DNA from: Burkholderiales bacterium
GTDB lineage: Bacteria > Pseudomonadota > Gammaproteobacteria > Burkholderiales > Casimicrobiaceae
DNA: 56,485 nucleotides
Assembly (NCBI GenBank): GCA_905339295.1
Contig: CAJPFI010000019.1
Coordinates: 1-56,485 of the forward strand
Direction of reading: 5' to 3'
The notes below the pieces were generated by a model. The model did no database searches, was not told the DNA's origin, and saw only the letters and a program-made list of their open reading frames with translations. Shown here piece after piece: positions 37,443 to 46,464 of the stretch (within the stretch, counting starts at the first letter, position 1; each line of letters starts with the position of its first letter). Position numbers and translations under genes: made by a program.

Positions 37443-37553
37443 GATCCCTCCTTCGACATCGGAGAGCCCGGACCCGGTTTCGGCCGCCCGGCCATCACCG
37501 CCGGGCTCCGATAATAATTTTACGCGTGCACGCGACCGGCGCATTGCGCAAGG

Positions 37554-38459
37554 TCAACGACCCTGCGCGAGGAATCGCGCGAGCTCCGCACGCGTCTCGT
37601 CCGGCGCCTCCTCCGCAAGGTAGTGGCCGCACGCCAACGCCCCGCCGCTCACGTCGTCGGCGACGGCGCGCCACTCCGCGAGCGGATCGAAGAGCCGGTG
37701 CACGACGCCGCGCCCTCCCCAGAGAACGAGCAGCGGACACCGGACGCGGACGCCGGCCGCGCGGTCGGCGGCATCGTGCTCGAGGTCGATCGACGCGGAC
37801 GCGCGGTAGTCCTCGCAGGTCGCGTGGATCGTCGCCGGATCGCCGAAGCTGCGTTGGTACTCGGCGAGCGCATCCGCGGCGAAGAACAAGGTGCCCGACG
37901 AGCCCCATCCGCCGATCTTCGTGAGCAGGTAGGAGGCGGGATCGGCGCCGATCATGCGCTCCGGCAGGTCGAACGGCTGGATCAGGAAGAACCAGTGGTA
38001 GTACGCGGTCGCGAAGCGCCGGTCCGTCTTCTCGTACATCGCCAGCGTGGGCGCGATGTCGAGGACCGCGGCACGCTCGACGGCGTCGGGATGGTCGACG
38101 CACAGGCGATGCGCGACGCGCCCGCCGCGGTCGTGGCCGACCAGCCGGAACCGCCGGTGTCCCAGCTCGCGCATGACGGCGACCATGTCGGCCGCCATCG
38201 CGCGCTTCGAGTAAGGCGCGTGGCTCGCGTCGGACGGCGGCTTCGACGAATCGCCGTAGCCGCGCAGGTCGGCGCAGACCACCGTGTGCGTTCCGGCGAG
38301 CGCCGGCGCGACGCGATGCCACATCGCGTGCGTCTGCGGATAGCCGTGCAGCATCAACAGCGGCGGACCGCTGCCGCCGACGACGCAGGCGATCGTCGCC
38401 CCTTCGCCGTCGACGCGCATCGAGCGGAATCCGGGGAACAGCGTCGCGTCCCGGTTCAT
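37554..38459 (-). CDS. Alpha/beta hydrolase, probable fluoroacetate dehalogenase
   Basis: A 301-residue hydrolase. The residues known from fluoroacetate dehalogenases fall at almost the same numbers here: nucleophile D110 with R111 and R114 (GHDRGGRV), D134 (VLDIAP), H155-W156 (AYYHWFF), Y218 (CEDYR) and catalytic H279 (CGHY). The H-W-Y set binds the halide and R111/R114 the carboxylate, so hydrolysis of fluoroacetate or another haloacetate to glycolate is likely; an epoxide hydrolase is the main alternative. The start overlaps the upstream thermonuclease stop by 4 bp (ATGA). Confidence 0.85.
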   Translation of the reverse strand: MNRDATLFPGFRSMRVDGEGATIACVVGGSGPPLLMLHGYPQTHAMWHRVAPALAGTHTVVCADLRGYGDSSKPPSDASHAPYSKRAMAADMVAVMRELGHRRFRLVGHDRGGRVAHRLCVDHPDAVERAAVLDIAPTLAMYEKTDRRFATAYYHWFFLIQPFDLPERMIGADPASYLLTKIGGWGSSGTLFFAADALAEYQRSFGDPATIHATCEDYRASASIDLEHDAADRAAGVRVRCPLLVLWGGRGVVHRLFDPLAEWRAVADDVSGGALACGHYLAEEAPDETRAELARFLAQGR

Positions 38460-39172
38460 GTCGCAAGGGCGGACGGCGGGTGCGCGCGCGCACGAGCGCT
38501 TCGACCCGATGCGCCGGCGCCGCCGGCGGCGTCCTCGCGCAGCGCGGCGGCCGCGGCGCGCAACGACCGCGCGCCGTGCACGGGAAGCGAGGCGAGCCGT
38601 CTCTCGCTCGCCACCCACGCTCCGCGACGAGCCGCCGCGGTGCGTTCCCGGTAGCGCCAGGGTGCCTCGGGCTCGCGTTGCATCCACAGGCCGCGCCGCG
38701 CGTCACGCGCGTCCTCCTCGAGGGCGACGAGCGCCGGATCGCCGGTGTAGCGGCGGAACACCCACGCCATGCCGTCGCGCAGCTGCGCCTCCGCGAGATC
38801 GACGCCGCCGACGCTCACGCGCGCGAGCGTGCGGCCGTAGCCGTCGGTGCCGACCGTTTCGACACGCACGTCCCGGTGCATCGCGCGGGCGGCGAGCGCG
38901 TCGCGGGCGCGTCGCGACCACGGCTGTCCGCGCTCCGGCGCGTCGACGCCCCAGAGGCGCACGCGCACGGCCCGCGTGCCGTCGAGCACGGTCAGCGTGT
39001 CGCCGTCGGTCACTGCGACGACGCGTCCGCTGAAGTCGGCGAACGCGGCGCCGGCCGCCGCGAGCGCGACCGCCGTGCCTGCGGCGAGCGCGATCGCGCG
39101 GACCGCGCGCCGCGCGTCAAGCGACGATCGCGGCAACGCGCGCGTCGTCGATGCCCACCGAGCGCGCAGCAT
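38456..39172 (-). CDS. Exported thermonuclease (SNase family)
   Basis: A 238-residue protein with an N-terminal hydrophobic export segment (about 24-45, ending AFADF) and a staphylococcal-nuclease domain. The catalytic set is visible: calcium ligands D56/D77, R72 and E80 (VRLWGVDAPERG) and R114 (GYGRTLARV). The last 60 residues are Arg/Ala-rich and disordered-looking. The ATG at 39172 overlaps the upstream dehydrogenase by 56 bp; no better start is seen because the signal region must be included. It should degrade extracytoplasmic DNA or RNA. Confidence 0.82.
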   Translation of the reverse strand: MLRARWASTTRALPRSSLDARRAVRAIALAAGTAVALAAAGAAFADFSGRVVAVTDGDTLTVLDGTRAVRVRLWGVDAPERGQPWSRRARDALAARAMHRDVRVETVGTDGYGRTLARVSVGGVDLAEAQLRDGMAWVFRRYTGDPALVALEEDARDARRGLWMQREPEAPWRYRERTAAARRGAWVASERRLASLPVHGARSLRAAAAALREDAAGGAGASGRSARARAHPPSALAT

Positions 39173-40166
39173 CGATGAGGTCCCGCCAGGTCTTGTCGTC
39201 GAGCGGCACGCCGTTCGCCTGCCTCGCGGCGCGCGTTCGCCGCTCGACGTCGCCGGGCGCGAGCACCGGCTCGCCGGCGGTCGCCGGCGGGGAGGCCTTG
39301 ACCCAGTCGACGAGGCGGCGTGCCTCGGCGAGCACGCCGCCCGAGGCGTCGTACACCGATGGATCGATGTAGATCGACAGCATGTTGTTGCGCAGGATCG
39401 TGTCGGCGGGGTCGGAGCTGCGGCCCGTCGTCACCGCGCCGGCGAGCAGGTCGGTGAGGATCGACAGTCCCGAGCCCTTGTGCGCGCCGATCGTGAGCAG
39501 CGCTCCGCCATCGTAGAAGTCCTTCGGGTCGGTGGTCGGGCGTCCCGCCTTGTCGACGATCCAGCCTTCGGGCACGCGGTCGCCCCGGTTCATCGCGACC
39601 ATCAGCTTTCCCTCGGCCACCGTGGACGTCGTGATGTCGAGGATCGCGGGCGCGCTGCCGGCGACCGGCACGCCGATCGACATCGGATTGGTGGACAGGC
39701 GCCGGTCGCTGCCGCCGAACGGCGCGACGCGCTGCGCGCCGGAGGTGTTGAGGAAATGCAGCGACACCTGCCCCGCCTCGGCGGCCATCTCGGCCCAGTC
39801 GCCGAGCCGGCCGAGGTGACCGCAGTTGCGCAGCCCGATCATCGCGATGCCTTTCGCCTTCGCCTTGGCGATGCCGAGCCGCGTCGCCGCCTCGCCGGTG
39901 ACCTGCCCGAATCCGCGGCGGCCGTCGACGATCGCGATCGTGTCGCTCTCGAACACGATCTCGGGCGGCGTGTTCGGCTTGAGCGTCCCGTCGCGCACCC
40001 ATTCGAGGTACTTGCCCACGCGCAGCACGCCGTGCGAGTCGTGGCCGACGAGGTTGGAGTCGACGAGGCGCCGCGCGATCGCGCGCGCCTCGTCGTGCGA
40101 CGAGCCGGCGCCATGCATGATCGCCGCGACCAGGTCGGCAAGCTTCGCTGCGGAGACGGTTTTCAT
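39117..40166 (-). CDS. Malate/L-lactate dehydrogenase family (LDH2) oxidoreductase
   Basis: A 349-residue NAD(P)-dependent 2-hydroxyacid or imino-acid oxidoreductase of the LDH2/MDH2 fold, unrelated to classical LDH. Family motifs are visible: VGHDSHGVLRVGKYL with the catalytic His (H47), RNCGHLGRLGDWAE, and STNPMSIGVP. Substrates in this family include malate, ureidoglycolate, sulfolactate and delta-piperideine-carboxylate, so the exact one cannot be given. The ATG at 40166 is chosen because homology begins at MKTVSAAKLADLV, though no clear ribosome binding site precedes it. It is the first gene of a minus-strand group with the thermonuclease and the dehalogenase. Confidence 0.85.
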   Translation of the reverse strand: MKTVSAAKLADLVAAIMHGAGSSHDEARAIARRLVDSNLVGHDSHGVLRVGKYLEWVRDGTLKPNTPPEIVFESDTIAIVDGRRGFGQVTGEAATRLGIAKAKAKGIAMIGLRNCGHLGRLGDWAEMAAEAGQVSLHFLNTSGAQRVAPFGGSDRRLSTNPMSIGVPVAGSAPAILDITTSTVAEGKLMVAMNRGDRVPEGWIVDKAGRPTTDPKDFYDGGALLTIGAHKGSGLSILTDLLAGAVTTGRSSDPADTILRNNMLSIYIDPSVYDASGGVLAEARRLVDWVKASPPATAGEPVLAPGDVERRTRAARQANGVPLDDKTWRDLIDAARSVGIDDARVAAIVA

Positions 40167-40399
40167 GGAGGGAGCGGTGGCCGCCACGGCCGGCGCGTCG
40201 CGTCGGGCCGGCGCGTCGCGGAGGCGGCGAACCGGGCCGATTATAACCATGCGCGGCGGCCGCCGGAGGGGACCGTGGCGCTTGCAAGCGCGTGCGTTCG
40301 CGCTATAGTGGCCCGGTGCAGAGCCGTCGGGGTTCGCGCGGCCCGCACCGCCGATCGCGCAGACGGGCGCGACTGCCTGCACGCCTCGCGGAGGCCGAC

Positions 40400-41461
40400 A
40401 TGTCCGCTCCGGGTTCCACGTTGCGCCTCCTGCGCCTCACGTTCCTCGCGGCGTTCGCGTCGGTCGCCGTCCTCGCGCACGCGGCCTCCGAGCCGTCGGA
40501 GGTTCCCCGCACCGGGACGAAGCCTTCGCAGGATGCCGCTCCGTCCCCGGACGCGGAGCGGCTGTTCCGCGCGATCGTGAAGGTCCGGACGCGGGCCGTG
40601 CCCGACGCACGCAGCGCGACGTCGCTCGGTCGCGAACGCGAGGGCACCGGCATCCTGATCGGGCCCGAGGGATTGATCGTCACGATCGGCTACCTGATCG
40701 TCGAGGCGGACGAGGTGACGATCGTCGACCATCGCGGCCGCTCGCTTCCGGCGCAGGTCGTCGGGTACGACCACGCGAGCGGCTTCGGCCTGCTGCGCGC
40801 GATCGTTCCGATCGACGCGGCGCCGCTTCCGCTCGGATCGTCGGGCGGCGTGGCGGAACGCGATCCCGTGATGATCGCGACGCATGCCGGCGTGGACGAC
40901 GTCGCGTTCGCGTGGATCGTCTCGAAGCGTTCGTTCACCGGCAACTGGGAATACATGCTCGACGAGGCGCTCTGGACCAGCCCGCCGACGCTCAACTGGA
41001 GCGGCGCGGGCCTGCTCGACCGCGACGGCCGCCTCGTCGGGATCGGCTCGCTCATCGTGCGCGACGCGACCGGCGACGATTCGCGCCTGCCGGGCAACCT
41101 GTTCGTGCCGATCGACACGTTGAAGGCCATCCTCGCCGACCTCGTCGCGGACGGGCACCGCAGGGATCCGCCGCGCCCGTGGCTGGGCGTGGCGGCCGAC
41201 GAAGTGCAGGGCAGGCTGGTCGTCTCGCGCGTCTCGCCCGGCGGGCCCGCCGACGCGGCGGGCGTCGAGGTCGGCGACATCATCCTGGGTGTCGCCGGCG
41301 AGCCGGTGCGCACGCAGGGCGAGTTCTACCGCAGGGTCTGGTCCGGCCGCAGCGCGGGCGCCGACGTTCCGCTGCGCCTGCTGCAGGGCGCGGACGTGCG
41401 CGAGCTCTCCGTCCGCTCGATCGACCGCGTCGAGTACTTCAAGCCGCGCACCACGCACTGA
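40400..41461 (+). CDS. HtrA/DegP-like protein with degenerate catalytic site
   Basis: A 353-residue exported protein: signal peptide to about residue 29, trypsin-like domain (about 55-255) and PDZ domain (about 265-335, PWLGVAADEVQGRLVVSRV). Aligned with HtrA, the catalytic His falls at Y98 (IVTIGYLIVEAD), the Asp at G128 (YDHASGFGLL), and only the Ser remains (S201, NWSGAGLL). Proteolysis is therefore unlikely. A chaperone-like or peptide-binding role through the PDZ domain is possible. The ATG at 40400 has a GAGG upstream. Confidence 0.8.
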   Translation: MSAPGSTLRLLRLTFLAAFASVAVLAHAASEPSEVPRTGTKPSQDAAPSPDAERLFRAIVKVRTRAVPDARSATSLGREREGTGILIGPEGLIVTIGYLIVEADEVTIVDHRGRSLPAQVVGYDHASGFGLLRAIVPIDAAPLPLGSSGGVAERDPVMIATHAGVDDVAFAWIVSKRSFTGNWEYMLDEALWTSPPTLNWSGAGLLDRDGRLVGIGSLIVRDATGDDSRLPGNLFVPIDTLKAILADLVADGHRRDPPRPWLGVAADEVQGRLVVSRVSPGGPADAAGVEVGDIILGVAGEPVRTQGEFYRRVWSGRSAGADVPLRLLQGADVRELSVRSIDRVEYFKPRTTH

Positions 41462-41536
41462 GCCACGGGCATCTTCCGCGGCGCCATCGCGGCGATCGCG
41501 GGGCACCGTCCGCCCCGGGCGGCGGGCTCCCTTACA

Positions 41537-43624
41537 ATGGGCGCCCTGCGCACGGGCGCCGACTCCGCGCCGCGCCCCCTGGCCGCCGCCATGCTCCTCT
41601 ACGCCGTCACGATCTTCGCGAGCGCGTTCCTCCTCTTCCTCGTGCAACCGGTGATGGCGAAGCAGATCCTGCCGTGGTTCGGCGGATCGGCGACCGTCTG
41701 GACGACGTGCCTCGTGTTCTTCCAGACCGCCCTGCTGCTGGGCTACGCGTACGCGGACTGGACGGTGCGCCGGCTCGCGCAGCGGACCTCGATCACGCTG
41801 CACGTCGTGCTGCTCGTCGCGAGCGTCGCGGTGCTGCCGATCGTCCCCGGAGCGTTCTGGAAGCCGGCCGGCGACGAGAACCCGTCGTGGCTCATCCTCG
41901 GGATGCTCACGGCGACCATCGGGCTGCCCTACTTCCTGCTTTCGTCGACCAGCCCGCTCGTGCAGGCGTGGTTCGCGCGCCGCTTCCGCGGGCGCAGTCC
42001 CTACCGGCTGTTCGCGCTGTCGAACCTCGCCTCGATGCTCGCGCTCCTGGGATACCCGTTCCTGCTCGAGCCCTGGATCGCGACGCGCATGCAGGCGTGG
42101 GGCTGGTCGGCCGGGTACGTCGCGTTCGTCGCCCTGTGCGCGGCGGCCGGCTACGCGAGCCGGCGCAGCGTCCATGTGCTGGTGCATACCGACGACGCGG
42201 TCGCGCCGGAGCCGGTGCACGCCTCCGGCGAGGACGACCCGCCGACGCTCGCGCGGCAGGGCCTGTGGATCGCGCTCGCGGCGACCGGATCGATCCTGCT
42301 GCTCGCGGTGTCGAACCACATCACGCAGAACGTCGCGGCCGTCCCGCTCCTGTGGATCGTGCCGCTGTCGCTGTACCTCCTGACGTTCATCCTGTGCTTC
42401 GACGGGACCGGCTGGTACAAGCGCGACATCTACCTGTCGATGGTCGCCGCGGCGCTCGGCGTGATGGCGTGGACGCAGGCCGACCCCGACCTCACGCACG
42501 AGCTCGCGATCCAGATCGGCGTGTTCTGCGTCGGGCTGTTCCTCGCGTGCATGTTCTGCCACGGCGAGCTCGTCCGGCTCAAGCCCTCGCCGCGCTGGCT
42601 CACGCGCTTCTACCTGACGATCTCGCTCGGCGGCGCGATCGGCTCGATCCTGGTGGGCGTCCTCGCCCCGCTCCTGCTGCCGGCGTACTTCGAGCTCGGC
42701 GCGGGCCTCGCGCTGTGCGCGCTGCTGCTGCTCTGGCAGGTCCGGCGCGACCACGCGGTGTTCGGCGTGCTCGGCCTCGTCTCGTTCTTCGTCACGGTCG
42801 GCTGCGCCGTCTGGTACGTCAGCGAGTTCTACGACGGCACGATCGCGTCGACGCGCAACTTCTACGGCGTCCTGCGCGTCTGGGAGACCGGCACCGACGA
42901 CACCGCGCGGCGCAGCCTGATCCACGGCACGATCATGCACGGCAACCAGTACCGCGACCCGGTGCTCGCCCGCGAGCCGACCACCTACTACACGGCGACC
43001 TCGGGCGTCGGACTCGCCATCGAGTCGATGCACCCGCGCGTCGAGCCGCTCAAGGTCGGCGTCATCGGGCTGGGCACCGGCACGCTCGCGACCTGGGGCG
43101 CGAAGGGCGACGTCTACCGTTTCTACGACATCAACCCGTCGGTGGTCGAGATCGCCAGGCGGCACTTCACCTACCTGGACCAGAGCGAGGCCACGATCGA
43201 GACGCCGGTGGGCGACGCGCGCCTCGTCCTCGAGCGCGAGGCGCCGCAGGGTTTCGACGTGCTCGCGATCGACGCGTTCTCGAGTGACGCGATCCCCGTG
43301 CACCTGATCACCTCCGAGGCGCTCGCGATCTACCTGCGTCACATGAAGCCCTCGGGGATCGTCGCGTTTCACGTCACCAACCGGTTCCTCGACCTCGTGC
43401 CGGTGGTCGAGGCGCTCGCGCACGCGCACGGCATGTCGGCGACGTGGATCTCGGACCAGGGAGAGACCAATCTCTCGAGCGTCAGCGACTGGGTGCTGCT
43501 GTCGTCCGATCCCGAGGCGCTGGCGAAGCCGGGGATCGCGGATGCCGCGACGACGATCGAGCCCCGGCGCGACTGGCGGCTGTGGACCGACGACTTCAAC
43601 AACCTGGTGCAGGTGCTGAAGTGA
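41537..43624 (+). CDS. Membrane-fused spermidine synthase-like methyltransferase-fold protein
   Basis: A 695-residue protein. The first 430 residues or so form about ten membrane helices (AVTIFASAFLLFLVQPVMAKQ onward). The C-terminal third is a spermidine-synthase-like Rossmann domain with VGVIGLGTGTLATWG and DVLAIDAFSSDAIPVHLITSEAL. Such SpeE-like fusions are common in proteobacteria, but their substrate is unsettled; true spermidine synthase activity is not implied. The start at 41537 is an ATG; M19 (41591) would remove only a polar lead-in. The MtnA gene begins 60 bp after the stop on the same strand. Confidence 0.83.
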   Translation: MGALRTGADSAPRPLAAAMLLYAVTIFASAFLLFLVQPVMAKQILPWFGGSATVWTTCLVFFQTALLLGYAYADWTVRRLAQRTSITLHVVLLVASVAVLPIVPGAFWKPAGDENPSWLILGMLTATIGLPYFLLSSTSPLVQAWFARRFRGRSPYRLFALSNLASMLALLGYPFLLEPWIATRMQAWGWSAGYVAFVALCAAAGYASRRSVHVLVHTDDAVAPEPVHASGEDDPPTLARQGLWIALAATGSILLLAVSNHITQNVAAVPLLWIVPLSLYLLTFILCFDGTGWYKRDIYLSMVAAALGVMAWTQADPDLTHELAIQIGVFCVGLFLACMFCHGELVRLKPSPRWLTRFYLTISLGGAIGSILVGVLAPLLLPAYFELGAGLALCALLLLWQVRRDHAVFGVLGLVSFFVTVGCAVWYVSEFYDGTIASTRNFYGVLRVWETGTDDTARRSLIHGTIMHGNQYRDPVLAREPTTYYTATSGVGLAIESMHPRVEPLKVGVIGLGTGTLATWGAKGDVYRFYDINPSVVEIARRHFTYLDQSEATIETPVGDARLVLEREAPQGFDVLAIDAFSSDAIPVHLITSEALAIYLRHMKPSGIVAFHVTNRFLDLVPVVEALAHAHGMSATWISDQGETNLSSVSDWVLLSSDPEALAKPGIADAATTIEPRRDWRLWTDDFNNLVQVLK

Positions 43625-43684
43625 CGGACGGACGCCGGCCCGGCCGCCAACCCCGCGCGGGCGCGGATCCGGCGCCATGACGCC

Positions 43685-44788
43685 ATGAATCCGCGCACGC
43701 CCGTTTCCGATCCGGCCCCGTACCGCGCGCTGCGCCGGCCGGATGGCGCGCGGCACGTCGAGGCGATCGACCAGCGCGCGCTCCCGCACGCGGTCGTCAC
43801 GGTGCGCATCGCCGACGCCGACGTCGCCGGGCTCGCGATCCGCAACATGTGGATCCGCGGCGCGCCGCTGATCGGCGCCGTGGGCGCCTACGGTCTCGCG
43901 ATGGCGCTCGACCGCGATCCGAGCGACGCCGGGTGCGCCCGGGCGCTCGCCGCGCTCGACGCCACCCGCCCGACCGCGGTCAACCTGCGCTGGGCGCTCG
44001 ACCGCGTGCGCCGCCGCGTCGAGCCGCTTCCCGCGGGACAACGTGCGGATGCGGCGTGGCGCGAGGCGGACGCGATCTGCGCGGAGGATGTCGCGATCAA
44101 CCACGCGATCGGCGAACACGGATTCGGGCTGCTCGAGCGCATCGCGGCGCGCAGCGCCGGCCCCGTCAACGTGCTGACCCACTGCAACGCCGGGGCGCTC
44201 GCGACCTGCGGGTGGGGCACGGCGACCGCGCCGATCTTCCTCGCGCACGCCCGGGGGCTGCCGGTGCACGTGTGGGTCAGCGAGACGCGGCCGCGCCTGC
44301 AGGGCGCCAACCTCACCGCCTGGGAGCTCGCCGAGCGCGGCGTGCCGCACACGATCATCGTCGACGGCGCGAGCGCGGCGCTGACTCGCCGCCGCGACGT
44401 CGACATCGTGATCGTCGGTGCGGACCGCGTCGCGCGGAACGGCGACGTGTGCAACAAGATCGGGACCTACGCCAAGGCGCTCGCCGCGAAGGACAACGGC
44501 GTGCCGTTCTACGTCGCGCTGCCGTCGCCCACGTTCGATCCGTCGCTTCCCGACGGCGACGCGATTCCGATCGAGACGCGCGCGCCCTCCGAGGTGCTCG
44601 AGGTGCTCGGGCGCGACGGGTACGGGCAGGCGATCCGCGTCGGCATCGCGCCGGACAACTCGCGCGCGCACAACCCGGCGTTCGACGTGACCCCGGCGAG
44701 GCTGGTCACCGGCCTGCTCACCGAGCGCGGCGTGGCGACGGCGTCGGAGGCGGGGATCGCGGCGCTGTTCCCCGAGCGATTCGCATGA
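43685..44788 (+). CDS. mtnA: S-methyl-5-thioribose-1-phosphate isomerase (MtnA type), copy 1
   Basis: A 367-residue aldose-ketose isomerase of the MtnA/eIF2B-alpha family. The catalytic pair is present as C167 (LTHCNAG) and D247 (VGADRVARNGDVCNKIGTY), and the phosphate-binding RGAP loop as R58-G59-A60. It should turn 5-methylthioribose-1-phosphate, or 5-deoxyribose-1-phosphate, into the ribulose form. Its stop overlaps the start of a class II aldolase (ATGA), the pairing known from the DHAP shunt, rather than the mtnBCD genes of the aerobic methionine salvage route. A second, more diverged copy lies at 54175-55257. Confidence 0.88.
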   Translation: MNPRTPVSDPAPYRALRRPDGARHVEAIDQRALPHAVVTVRIADADVAGLAIRNMWIRGAPLIGAVGAYGLAMALDRDPSDAGCARALAALDATRPTAVNLRWALDRVRRRVEPLPAGQRADAAWREADAICAEDVAINHAIGEHGFGLLERIAARSAGPVNVLTHCNAGALATCGWGTATAPIFLAHARGLPVHVWVSETRPRLQGANLTAWELAERGVPHTIIVDGASAALTRRRDVDIVIVGADRVARNGDVCNKIGTYAKALAAKDNGVPFYVALPSPTFDPSLPDGDAIPIETRAPSEVLEVLGRDGYGQAIRVGIAPDNSRAHNPAFDVTPARLVTGLLTERGVATASEAGIAALFPERFA

Positions 44789-45453
44789 GTGCGGCGCCGG
44801 ACGGCGAGCGCCTGCTGCGCGAGCGCGTAATCGCGACCGCGCTCGGCATGAACGCCGCGGGCATCAACCGCGGCAAGGCCGGGAACGTCAGCGCGCGGTG
44901 GCGCGCGGGCGGCTTCGACGGCTTCCTGATCACGCCGACCGGCGTCGAGTACGACCGCCTCGCCGCGGAGGACATCGTCGCCGTCGGCCTCGACGGGGTG
45001 GCGGCGGGCCGGATGGCGCCGTCGTCCGAGTGGCGCTTCCATCGCGACATCTACCGCGCGCGGCCCGACGCGCACGCCGTCGTCCACTCGCACGCGCCGT
45101 TCTGCACGTCGCTCGCGTGCCTCGGGCGCGGCATCCCGTCGTTCCATTACATGGTGGCGATCGCGGGCGGCCGCGACATCCGCTGCGCGCCGTACGCGAC
45201 GTTCGGGACGCAGGAGCTCGCCGACGCGGCCACGGCGGCGCTCGACGGGCGTCGTGCCTGCCTGCTCGCGAACCACGGCATGATCGCCCTCGGCGCCGAC
45301 CTGGACCTCGCGCGGCAACTGGCGATCGAGGTCGAGACGCTGGCCGAGACGTACTGGCGGGCGCTCCAGGTCGGGGACCCGGTGCTGCTGCCCGACGACG
45401 AGATGGACCGCGTGCTCGCGAAGTTCGCGACGTACGGGCAGCGGTCGCGCTGA
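44785..45453 (+). CDS. Class II aldolase, FucA/RhaD/Ald2 family, copy 1
   Basis: A 222-residue zinc aldolase. E82 (SSEW), H101 and H103 (VHSHAPF) and H164 (ANHGM) form the metal and catalytic set of L-fuculose-1-phosphate aldolase relatives. The glycine-rich KAGNVSARW loop binds phosphate. Coupled to mtnA by a 4-bp overlap, it probably cleaves the ribulose-1-phosphate product to DHAP and an aldehyde (2-methylthioacetaldehyde or acetaldehyde). MtnB dehydratases belong to the same superfamily, so a dehydratase is the alternative; no mtnC or mtnD is present to support that. Confidence 0.82.
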   Translation: MSAAPDGERLLRERVIATALGMNAAGINRGKAGNVSARWRAGGFDGFLITPTGVEYDRLAAEDIVAVGLDGVAAGRMAPSSEWRFHRDIYRARPDAHAVVHSHAPFCTSLACLGRGIPSFHYMVAIAGGRDIRCAPYATFGTQELADAATAALDGRRACLLANHGMIALGADLDLARQLAIEVETLAETYWRALQVGDPVLLPDDEMDRVLAKFATYGQRSR

Positions 45454-45468
45454 CCGCAGGGAAACCCG

Positions 45469-46464
45469 ATGCGAATCGCCATTGTCGGTGCCGGCGCGAT
45501 CGGCGGCTTCGTCGGCGCCCGGCTCGCGCTCGCGGGCGAGGACGTCACGTTCATGGTGCGCGGCGCCAACCTCGACGCGATCCGCGCGAACGGCATCAGG
45601 CTGGTGCTGCAGGACGGCACCGAGCACGTCGCTCGCAACGTCGTCGCGACGAACGACTACGACTCCGCCGGCCCGCAGGACGTCGTGATCCTGGCGACCA
45701 AGGCGCACCAGCTCGAGGCGGCATGCCGCAGCGTGCCCAGGCTCTTCGGGCCGGCGACGGCCGTCGTCACGATGCAGAACGGCATCCCCTACTGGTACTT
45801 CCACCATCACGGCGGGCCGTTCGCCGGCACGCGGGTCCGCAGCGTCGATCCGGACGGCACGATCGGCGAGAGCATCCCCCCCGAGCGGGTCGTCGGCTGC
45901 GTCGTCTATCCGGCCACCGAGCTCGTCGCGCCGGGGGTGATCCGGCACATCGAGGGCGACCGCTTCCCGCTGGGCGAGCTCGACGGCTCGACGAGCGAAC
46001 GGGCGCTGCGCCTCTCCGGGGCGTTCACGCGCGCCGGGTTCAAGGCGCCGGTGCTCGACGACATCCGGTCGGAGATCTGGCTCAAGCTGTGGGGCAACCT
46101 GACGTTCAATCCGATCAGCGCGCTGTCGCGCGCCACGCTGGTCGACCTATGCAGGTTCGCGCCGACGCGCGACCTCGCCGTGGCGATGATGACCGAGGCG
46201 CAGGCGGTCGGGACGAAGCTCGGCATCACGTTCCGCGTGACCATCGACAAGCGCATCGCGGGCGCGGAGCGCGTCGGCAAGCACAAGACGTCGATGCTGC
46301 AGGACATCGAGGCGGCCCGCGAGCCCGAGGTCGACGCGCTCATCGGCTCGGTCATCGAACTGGCGCGGCTGACCGGCACGCCGACGCCGCACATCGACGC
46401 CGTGTACGCGCTGGTGCGGCTGCTCGCCGACACGATCGCGGCCGAGGCCGACGCGCGGCGCTGA
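45469..46464 (+). CDS. PanE/ApbA-family reductase
   Basis: A 331-residue NADPH-dependent reductase of the ketopantoate reductase fold. The N-terminal MRIAIVGAGAIGGFVGARL is the nucleotide motif. ILATKAHQLEAA and the C-terminal SEIWLKLWGNLTFNPISAL match the family, with the conserved Lys and Asn of the active site. It begins 15 bp after the aldolase stop, so it belongs to the same operon. In this context it might reduce an aldehyde or keto product of the aldolase rather than ketopantoate; that is inference. Confidence 0.82.
   Translation: MRIAIVGAGAIGGFVGARLALAGEDVTFMVRGANLDAIRANGIRLVLQDGTEHVARNVVATNDYDSAGPQDVVILATKAHQLEAACRSVPRLFGPATAVVTMQNGIPYWYFHHHGGPFAGTRVRSVDPDGTIGESIPPERVVGCVVYPATELVAPGVIRHIEGDRFPLGELDGSTSERALRLSGAFTRAGFKAPVLDDIRSEIWLKLWGNLTFNPISALSRATLVDLCRFAPTRDLAVAMMTEAQAVGTKLGITFRVTIDKRIAGAERVGKHKTSMLQDIEAAREPEVDALIGSVIELARLTGTPTPHIDAVYALVRLLADTIAAEADARR

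Noticed and set aside
40241-44671. 1476-codon minus-strand frame
   Set aside because: It runs opposite several well-supported genes and has the low-complexity Arg/Asp/His composition of an antisense shadow.
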